From Basidiobolus ranarum (lineage: Eukaryota > Basidiobolomycota > Basidiobolomycetes > Basidiobolales), in contig JASJQH010006893.1 in NCBI GenBank assembly GCA_040143965.1, forward strand, positions 1-49,945: DNA of 49,945 nt, written 5' to 3'. The translations under genes were made by a program, and so were the position numbers. Shown one piece after another: positions 43,101-49,945 of the stretch. The notes beneath the pieces were generated by a model, which saw only the letters and a list, made by a program, of their open reading frames with translations, was not told the origin of the DNA and ran no database searches. Position 1 is the stretch's first letter. The number at the start of each line of letters is the position of its first letter.

Positions 43101-46100
43101 TTATCGATGAACACTTTCTCCTACGTCGTTGACCCAGATGCAACTCCATCCTTTTGGGGTGAATTCTTCGCCAGAATCCCAGCGACGCCACGCTTCCAAA
43201 TATCCTTTTTCTAGGTTTCGTACCCATCGAGGTGTATCAAATAATGGTGAATTATCTCGCTTTAAGAACAAATCACGACGAAGGTCCATCAAGATACCAC
43301 GTCCGATACGATAAAAAGATGATTGTAATTGTTGCTGGGTAATCCCCCGCAAAAATTCGAACATCTGATGAGGCTGTTGTAGTTGTGACTCATTATCTAC
43401 AACGTATTCATAACTAAGATCTTGAGCGTACTTCACTGCAATATCTTCGTATTCCAATTCAGAAGAAACTACCATTTTATCACCATGCCCAGTAGCATAA
43501 GCTATACTAGCAGCGACACGGGAGCAAAGCTTGTGACGATGACGAGGGAATGTGAGAATAGGTGTACCAGACCATAAAATATCACATCCAGTTGTATGTC
43601 CATTACATTCAGGAGTGTCTAGAAACAAATCAGCCACGCGTCCACGATGAATGTGAACACTTTTAGGGGCGACGTCGGTAAAGATGACGCGTGATGCTAC
43701 TTCTTTACCAGCATACTCCTCAGCAGTTCGAAGTAAATGAGTCTCACCTGCGGCAGGGAATCTCAATAACCAGAGGATAGAATTCGGAACACGAGACAAA
43801 ATTCTAAGCCACACTTTGAAAATTGATGGATCGATTTTGTATAATTGGTTGAAATTAGCAAAGATAACCATATTATCGTGTAAATGCGGGAATACTTCAC
43901 GTCGCATTATCCACCGCTTCTTTTGCTCCTGTCTCCACAGTGACTCTGAACAGGTAACGGCTAAGGAACTCGTAGATTTTGCATCTCCATCCTCATCTCT
44001 AAATCCTTGCCTATGGTCGTTAACGAAATATGAATGTGGCATATAAATCATCTTTTCGGTATAAACCCATTCTTCACTAATCTCTTCAGGATCCATATCT
44101 CCGATGGAAATTCCCTCAAGCTCATCAATATCATTGCAGTCGGACTCTTTTGATGGATCAACCTGCTCATTCGCTTCGTTATGCATCCTCCAGCGCTCAC
44201 AAGCTACCAATTCTGGAGGACAAACAATGGGATCCGAGATTAAATAATCGCACCATCCAGCTCCTAAACTTCCGGCAAATCCCATGTATGCCATGAGAAT
44301 CGGTGCAGGTCTAGCGGCAAATACCTCATTACGAGCTCCCTTTGTATAACCATTCAGGTTAATCAAGATATGAATACCATCTTGAACGATACGTTCGGTA
44401 ATAGCTTGTGTAGACCAAGTAGAAACATTCAGAAATACTTGCGCTTCTTGCTCAATTTTAGCACGATAGGGTGATTGATCATCGGGGGTAGTAGCATAGC
44501 AGTAGACCATAAATTTGCTGTGATCATGAAGACCAAATACTGACTGCATTAAATGGGATAATGGGTGGTTGTTAAAATCGGAAGATACGTATCCTATCTT
44601 GATTAATGGTGAAGGAGGAGCAGGAGGTGGATAAACTGTAGCCGGTAACCAAGGGTAATTTAGCACACTGTGCGAGATTCGGATTGCATTACGATGAGAG
44701 ATTAAACGAATTTGACGAGGAGATAACGGATACGTAAAAGTGTGGAACGGAAGAACTGTTGGGGCTGAAGGAGCACTCATTGGAGGGAGAGTTGGTCTTT
44801 GATACCTGTTGACTGCTTCATTGGCGCTGACCTTATAGCCACATTTATACTGATCAACATACCAGCGTCTTTGAACGATTCTCATACAACGCTCAACGAT
44901 TCGAACTAACCAGCTTCCCTCATTACGATGTGCTGCCTCATTGTCATTTTTTCCAATAGAAAGTTGGCCTTCAATAGTACTCATCGAGAAAATCCAATCT
45001 GCAATTTTAGATCTAAGTGTATCGGTAAGGCATCTAACTCCAAACGCATTAGAGATCATGTCGACAACAGTATCTTGAAAAGCGTTATTACGAAGGACTA
45101 CTTCACGACCCCATTCAAGACCTTCAGTTAATTGCTTATCCACAATCCGACTAACCTTATCCATCATCCAACCAGATGGATCGGAGAATCCTTTCTTTTG
45201 AGAGCGGACAAGAATACCTCCAGCTCCCTTTTCTAACTCAACTACACAATTTGCAGGTCCTCCACGGCCTCTCCAATCACATACACCGCCTAAAGCATTC
45301 ACTAATCCACATATAGCTTCACCAAAGTCAGGATTAACTTCAACAGCACGCATATACCATTGAACACTATCCTGCACCCTGCCCATATCTTTAATAGCAT
45401 TTCCCAGATTGGCAAGAGCGATATCAAATCGGGGATTGCACTCCACAGCCTTTTCGTACATACGTACGGCATCTGGTAAGCGGCCCATATCCTTCAGCAA
45501 AGATCCAAGGTTTGTGTACAAATGAGGGTGTTGAGAATCTAGTGAAAGGCCATATGTATAGTACTGATACGCTAATGCAGGTCCATTCAAAGGCGTAGGG
45601 CAATTGGATGTAGGAGCTAACACTCCAACAGTACTAAGTAATATTCCAAGATTGTTGCATGTTGAAGGCGAGGGATATAGAGAGAGAGAAAGATAGTAAA
45701 GAGGGAGTAACATTTGTAAAGGCGCAGAACTGCTTTTGTCCTGGTACAATTTGGCTAGTGTAAGCAAGATGTTGGAACATGTTTGATTGATTTGCTGCCT
45801 GCTTGTGGTAGACGGTACATAGCTTGGTGTTTTCTGCTCGTGAACATTGGTAAGTCCAGGAAGAATTCCATCGGATTTAGCAAAGATGGAATTACACAGT
45901 TGAACAGCTTGTTCAGGAGCTAACAACAGCATAGGGAGCGTAGCAAGGTTCCCTTTCTCGATAGTTGATATCCCTGTAGTTTGAGCAATAGAAGCAACTA
46001 CCTCAACTAAGGTACAACCTCCGAATACGATTTCCAATGCGCGTTCGTATTCCTTTTTGGCACCACAACAATCACCCATAGCATAAAGCAAATTACCCTT

Positions 46101-48233
46101 AGTATAAAGTAAGTTTTGCACGCGAGGTGTGTGAATAATCGCGATGCCCAAATTTTTTGGGGATAAAGGAGCGCTCTGATCGACTTTGGAGAATACATGA
46201 GACTCCACAAAGTTGCAGACCTCCATTGCCTCTTTGTAACGAGATTGCTTGCTAGTTCCAACCTGAGGATTTTTGGCATGTTGATTACATAAGACGCCAA
46301 GAAGATTCTCTATAGCATCCCAGTAACCTGGGCGAAGTTTAATGGCGCGCCACCACCAATTCTCCGCTTCAGAACAACGGCCTGTACTTCTAAGAGTAGT
46401 TCCGATGTTACTCATGGCTTCAACATAATTAGGATCGATTTCAAGGATTTTAGAGTTATAGTAGAGCGATTTGGCGATATCATCACGAGAGAAATAGACA
46501 CAAGCGAGCAGTAGGAGAACCGGAAGATGTTTTGGGTGTAATTCATGAAGACAATGAAGCATTGGAAGCAAATTACTATCTTTTGGTGCTGACGAGTAAA
46601 GGTTATGTGCATGCGCAAGAATTTGATCCCGTATTTCCTTTGATCTAGCATCTACAACAGATATCCTCGTGCCAGGAACAACGTGTGGACCATGACTAGT
46701 AAGTGGATCATAAAAGGGGAGCTTTGTGTTGAAAATTCCGGAAAAATGAGAGCTAGTATTACACAATGTGCTAGAAGTTGAATCGTTACACCTTCCATTA
46801 CAATGATTTGATACAAAATGGTTTTCGTTCGGAGTGGCAGAGTTTACATTGTACAACCCCACAACATTTGGCTGTTTACATGGCAGATACCGAATTTGAC
46901 TAGGTTCAATGGAATTTAGCTCGCTTCTACTATAGTTTTGGTTGCGAACCTTGCCATTAGAACGACGATCGTCGTATTGGTTAGAGGTGTTTGGATAGTA
47001 CGTAGTGGATTGCAAAAAAAGATCGTTTTGGCGGGGGAAAGTTTGATGACTTCGAACATTCGTTGGATGCGAGTATCCAAATGCAGAATCACCGGCGAGA
47101 TAGCTCGAATTGTATGAGTGGCCACCATTTTGATCATGGAGATGATAAATGTTGGGGTTTGGCTGATGCGTTGGTAAATGATTCCCATTGAAATTTGCAT
47201 AGGCTGGATCTTGCTGATAGTACAAAAGAATGGTAGGGGAAGGCGGCGGAAGCATCATATGCTGAAATGATGGTTGATAGTCACCACGCGGTATCCCAGA
47301 ATGTTGAAAGTCTGGGTCGTTCGCAAGATTACTTTGAGCAGTACCAAATAACGTGCTAGTGTCGATCCAAGGATCTACAAGATTAGCGGCAGTAGCCATA
47401 AAATGCCCATAATTTTCCTGATTATAGCTAGGAATATACGAGGGTAACATCTGAGTGGGAAGTTGCTTATTAAATGAGGGCCCATACGTATGACTTTCGC
47501 GAGATAATTTGTTACTACGAATTTGCTTGTTCTTGCCAATCGACTGGTCATTTATGTTCGAATTTCTACGAAAGAGTTGCGGATCTATGCGTGTGTGATT
47601 AGGAAATGAGTCAGAGTTTTGAACATGGCGAGATGATTGCTTTGCATGATAAGGTTCTTGATCTGAAGCGAAGAATGGTTTTTTAGGGGGTGGTGGCGGA
47701 GAAATACACTCGAAATCTACCAAGGTACTCGTAGGCTTGTTAGAATAAGGATCTTTACGATCTTTCCAAGTTTGTTGTGGAGCGTTTTGGTTCACTGGAT
47801 ACGACCGAGTAGATTGGCTGTTTATAGATAGACCTGTACTTATAGAGTGTCTGTTGTTGAATGAAGGTGCTGGGAAAGGCATGTTCGTGTTGTTTGAAGA
47901 TAATCTGTCACGCGTGGTGTTCATATGCAAAGTGTTGTTTGAATGATGACTGGGATAGCTTTGAATAAGGTCTGCATGAGTCTTTAGATGGCGAAAAGGT
48001 TGTGCATTTACTTCTCCAAATTTCGGTACTTCTATAGTACTTGTTGAACCACTAAATGGGAAACTCATGTGCCGTCCACCGAAATTCCGACGAGTGGTAG
48101 GACCTGCACTATAGAGGCAGTTCAAATATTGGAGTTCGCTTTCGTTGTAATCTGAAGGTGGGACTTTTTGGATTGCGTAGTGTGGTTGATCATTCGAGAA
48201 GAAATTAGCGAAATCGTTTTGTTGAATCAACAT
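43101..48233 (-). CDS. OGT: O-GlcNAc transferase (TPR + GT41), intronless, 1710 aa
   Basis: Adds N-acetylglucosamine to Ser/Thr of nuclear and cytosolic proteins. A single 5.1 kb exon. Residues 1 to about 515 are low-complexity, Asn/Ser/Gln/Pro-rich and probably disordered, including PPPPPKKPF. TPR repeats run from about 520 to 1010 (KILEIDPNYVEAMSNIGTTL, QHPHLYTNLGSLLKDMGR, AVECNPRFDIALANLGNAI, AVEVNPDFGEAICGL). The GT41 region starts near 1210 with IGYVSSDFNNHPLSHLMQS, carrying the equivalent of human His498, then DGIHILINLNGYTKGARNE and ARPAPILMAYMG. An acidic insert (about residues 1345-1390) follows, then IYMPHSYFVNDH, NFNQLYKIDP, the DVAPKSVHIHRGRVADLFLD segment with the UDP-binding lysine, and CNGHTTGCDILWSGTP. 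All catalytic motifs are present. It is far larger than human OGT (1046) because of the N-terminal region. The SPINDLY branch is less likely given the CNGHTTG and NGYTKGARNE text. Confidence 0.95.
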   Translation of the reverse strand: MLIQQNDFANFFSNDQPHYAIQKVPPSDYNESELQYLNCLYSAGPTTRRNFGGRHMSFPFSGSTSTIEVPKFGEVNAQPFRHLKTHADLIQSYPSHHSNNTLHMNTTRDRLSSNNTNMPFPAPSFNNRHSISTGLSINSQSTRSYPVNQNAPQQTWKDRKDPYSNKPTSTLVDFECISPPPPPKKPFFASDQEPYHAKQSSRHVQNSDSFPNHTRIDPQLFRRNSNINDQSIGKNKQIRSNKLSRESHTYGPSFNKQLPTQMLPSYIPSYNQENYGHFMATAANLVDPWIDTSTLFGTAQSNLANDPDFQHSGIPRGDYQPSFQHMMLPPPSPTILLYYQQDPAYANFNGNHLPTHQPNPNIYHLHDQNGGHSYNSSYLAGDSAFGYSHPTNVRSHQTFPRQNDLFLQSTTYYPNTSNQYDDRRSNGKVRNQNYSRSELNSIEPSQIRYLPCKQPNVVGLYNVNSATPNENHFVSNHCNGRCNDSTSSTLCNTSSHFSGIFNTKLPFYDPLTSHGPHVVPGTRISVVDARSKEIRDQILAHAHNLYSSAPKDSNLLPMLHCLHELHPKHLPVLLLLACVYFSRDDIAKSLYYNSKILEIDPNYVEAMSNIGTTLRSTGRCSEAENWWWRAIKLRPGYWDAIENLLGVLCNQHAKNPQVGTSKQSRYKEAMEVCNFVESHVFSKVDQSAPLSPKNLGIAIIHTPRVQNLLYTKGNLLYAMGDCCGAKKEYERALEIVFGGCTLVEVVASIAQTTGISTIEKGNLATLPMLLLAPEQAVQLCNSIFAKSDGILPGLTNVHEQKTPSYVPSTTSRQQINQTCSNILLTLAKLYQDKSSSAPLQMLLPLYYLSLSLYPSPSTCNNLGILLSTVGVLAPTSNCPTPLNGPALAYQYYTYGLSLDSQHPHLYTNLGSLLKDMGRLPDAVRMYEKAVECNPRFDIALANLGNAIKDMGRVQDSVQWYMRAVEVNPDFGEAICGLVNALGGVCDWRGRGGPANCVVELEKGAGGILVRSQKKGFSDPSGWMMDKVSRIVDKQLTEGLEWGREVVLRNNAFQDTVVDMISNAFGVRCLTDTLRSKIADWIFSMSTIEGQLSIGKNDNEAAHRNEGSWLVRIVERCMRIVQRRWYVDQYKCGYKVSANEAVNRYQRPTLPPMSAPSAPTVLPFHTFTYPLSPRQIRLISHRNAIRISHSVLNYPWLPATVYPPPAPPSPLIKIGYVSSDFNNHPLSHLMQSVFGLHDHSKFMVYCYATTPDDQSPYRAKIEQEAQVFLNVSTWSTQAITERIVQDGIHILINLNGYTKGARNEVFAARPAPILMAYMGFAGSLGAGWCDYLISDPIVCPPELVACERWRMHNEANEQVDPSKESDCNDIDELEGISIGDMDPEEISEEWVYTEKMIYMPHSYFVNDHRQGFRDEDGDAKSTSSLAVTCSESLWRQEQKKRWIMRREVFPHLHDNMVIFANFNQLYKIDPSIFKVWLRILSRVPNSILWLLRFPAAGETHLLRTAEEYAGKEVASRVIFTDVAPKSVHIHRGRVADLFLDTPECNGHTTGCDILWSGTPILTFPRHRHKLCSRVAASIAYATGHGDKMVVSSELEYEDIAVKYAQDLSYEYVVDNESQLQQPHQMFEFLRGITQQQLQSSFYRIGRGILMDLRRDLFLKRDNSPLFDTPRWVRNLEKGYLEAWRRWDSGEEFTPKGWSCIWVNDVGESVHR

Positions 48234-49018
48234 GTTATAAGTACGTATTTGGTGATAAGTACTCTACACTATTGGAAGTAAGGCTATGTTCAATCAAGTT
48301 CGTCTAGTAGCAAGGTCGTTAAATGTAGGATAAGTATAGTAACTTAGATTATCCAGCAACCCTGACGTGAAATCGAGCGATAATGTAAAGAAAACAAGTT
48401 GGATATATACAACTATAAAAACAAGGGAAAGAACTTCAAAAAATAAACGAGTCAAAGAACAAAAAGAATGGCAGTGACTATCTGTACAATGAAATTAGTC
48501 CAGGTTGAGAAAATAGTACAAAACGTCTATAGATATAAAATCTAAGCAAGCGCCTGTAATGTTGGACTCTTTAGTAAGTTGCAAGAGAGGAAAGCATAAA
48601 AAATGAAAGTCTACCTCACAGCTTGTAAATATTGACTTCTTGATACCCACCAGACCAATTATAGCAACAAGAACTGGTATCTTACTAACGATATCCTTAT
48701 ACGTGCTCCAGATTTCCTGGTTGCAGCGGCAGGCTTGGGTCAATATATATCCTTCAGTATGTCTTTTCAGCTCTCGAAGATAATTTATATAGCGCTGAAT
48801 AGAATAGATATATACGTAATATATTTGAATTTGAGCTTATTATATAAGAATAGTCTTAATGAAATCAATAGATACACTAATCGATGATATAAAAAACTAC
48901 AGTGGGTATACGAATATATATATATTAATTATTGATAGTAGAGTAAATTATATTCTAAAGCTATAACACATACTACTAGAAGATTACATGTAGCCTTTAT
49001 TTGCTATTGGAAAGTTGC
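48234..49018. other. OGT upstream region with an orphan coding-like exon on the minus strand
   Basis: On the minus strand, an acceptor-like TTCTATTCAG near 48797 opens a frame with YINYLRELKRHTEGYILTQA, QEIWSTYKDIVSKIP and VLVAIIGLVGIKKSIFTSCE. A GTAGAC donor at about 48616, a CTTACTAAAG branch site and a TACAG acceptor would add ALA and a stop near 48545. The parts are consistent with the last two exons of a gene, but no 5' part or family was found. The remainder is AT-rich with TA repeats (48912-48926). Confidence 0.35.
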
Positions 49019-49144
49019 ATGCCCGCTAATACCGTTATAACTACTGCTACCACAACTACAACCATTACCTCAGCTCAGTTAGTTGCAATGACAAGGAATC
49101 TGCAGAGAATCCGCGAGTATTCGGAGTCCATCCAAGTCCATTAA
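49019..49144 (+). CDS. Possible small ORF, 41 aa
   Basis: Starts MPANTVITTATTTTTITSAQ and ends RIREYSESIQVH. Thr-rich first half, helical second half. No family is recognised and the opposite strand is also open for part of the way, so this may be chance. Confidence 0.2.
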   Translation: MPANTVITTATTTTTITSAQLVAMTRNLQRIREYSESIQVH

Positions 49145-49512
49145 TCAGATTATATCTCACCAAATATAGATATGATTCGTTGAATAATAGAAACAAATCA
49201 GTAGCCTGTGATGATGTAAGCCAGGACCCGATGATGGCACCAAACCAAGCATATTACGCCTTTATTGAAGATGAATGGGGCTAGGACTACATTCTACTCT
49301 GATTTTGGAATTAGGAACTGTCAATACTAGGTTTGAAAGTTTTAGTGGTCTTAAGAAAGATCATCTGTATTCAGGTAGACTATAAGTAGGCAATAGGTTT
49401 AGCCTTACGTTAGCACCTAGCTTTAGGATGAGCACACAAGTATGTATAATGAAGACAAAGTATACATCACAAAGAAGAGCCATACATAATAAAGACAGTC
49501 GTCAAAGTGTAG

Positions 49513-49559
49513 GGTGGCTATGCATTAGGGTATGAATTAGGATGGCTATGCATTAGGGT
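49513..49559. repeat. 27-bp tandem duplication
   Basis: The 18-base unit GGTGGCTATGCATTAGGG (49513) recurs as GGATGGCTATGCATTAGGG at 49540, a period of about 27 bases, and a third partial GGTGGCATATG follows. Confidence 0.8.
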
Positions 49560-49787
49560 GGCATATGCTGGTTCACGCTCTATTAATGCCACATTCTGTT
49601 TTACTGCTTTGATACAAATCGATGCAAATGGATATTCCCTTGTCCGACTTTAATTATTCAGGAATATATATTTCTCCATTTTAAATTAATCCTTATTCGT
49701 GAATTTGAAACTCATATGTATACTTGGTTCCAGTCACATACATATTCCAATCGAGATTCTCAAGCAAGTCCTGCAGAGGTCTATTCC

Positions 49788-49853
49788 CACAGCATTTCTG
49801 TCTGTGTTGATTTAGCTTGCACAGCATTTCTGCCTCTGTGTTGATTTAGCTTA
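49788..49853. repeat. 32/34-bp tandem duplication
   Basis: CACAGCATTTCTG followed by CTGTGTTGATTTAGCTT occurs twice, starting at 49788 and 49820. The copies differ by a 2-base length change in the middle. Confidence 0.85.
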
Positions 49854-49945
49854 TATACTTGTTAGACAATGTATGGGGGATGAACGGTTATTTAAATCCT
49901 TACAATACAAGAATTATTGAAATCATCCACAGGTTGGTCATTGTT

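Larger units (their letters stand above)
49145..49945. other. Right-end non-coding region
   Basis: About 800 bases with no recognised gene, apart from the two local tandem duplications listed separately. Sequence continues beyond the window. Confidence 0.45.

Noticed and set aside
49788-49945. Right-end repeats as an LTR partner of the left-end copia remnant
   Set aside because: No shared sequence with the left-end LTR start and no TG...CA boundaries or polypurine tract seen.

Overview
The window is nuclear DNA from a fungus. Genes are compact and AT-rich, with many very short introns (about 50-110 nt) that carry visible branch points such as CTAAC or CTAAT. The gene content is fungal: a GTP cyclohydrolase II of the Rib1 type, a Cce1-type mitochondrial Holliday-junction resolvase, Erv25, Rlp24, Mrm1 and a Hul4-type HECT ligase. 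A full O-GlcNAc transferase and a probable augmin subunit argue against a budding yeast. The ribosomal protein and tubulin sequences would fit an early-diverging lineage (Mucoromycota or Zoopagomycota), but that placement is inference. I found no tRNA, rRNA, CRISPR array or intact mobile element.

Layout. Positions 1-225 hold the 3' tail of a broken Ty1/copia element (minus strand), including its polypurine tract and the first bases of an LTR that runs off the left edge. Then come a C2H2 zinc-finger gene (minus) and about 2.4 kb with no recognisable gene. The next block holds a HECT ubiquitin ligase (minus), an unknown mitochondrial-looking protein, CCE1, an omega-like glutathione transferase, RPL11, a HAUS7-like coiled-coil gene and a dolichyl-diphosphate phosphatase (all plus), then SKI8 (minus). 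The middle has beta-tubulin, ClpX/MCX1 and RIB1 (plus), PAM18 (minus), RLP24 (plus), NFS1 (minus) and RPT5 (plus). The right half has a tiny secreted prepropeptide gene, MRM1 and a Rad60/Esc2-type SUMO-like-domain gene (minus), ERV25 (plus), mitochondrial uS10 (RSM10), a KH-like unknown and a 5.1 kb intronless O-GlcNAc transferase (minus). The last 1.7 kb is mostly non-coding, with two short tandem duplications.

The genes are unlinked housekeeping functions, not an operon-like system. Mitochondrial maintenance recurs: Cce1 (mtDNA resolution), Mrm1 (21S rRNA methylation), uS10m, Pam18 (import motor), Nfs1 (Fe-S clusters) and ClpX (protein unfolding).

The most interesting items are four. First, an 81-residue secreted precursor ends in a Kex2 site and a two-cysteine decapeptide (GIRYYGCVIC), built like an alpha-factor pheromone or RiPP precursor. 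Second, the beta-tubulin has Met at position 198 and Gln at position 6, both benzimidazole-site positions. Third, a multi-exon gene resembles the augmin subunit HAUS7. Fourth, several coding-like stretches do not resolve into known genes. Introns placed directly after the start ATG recur in RPL11, PAM18 and probably SKI8.
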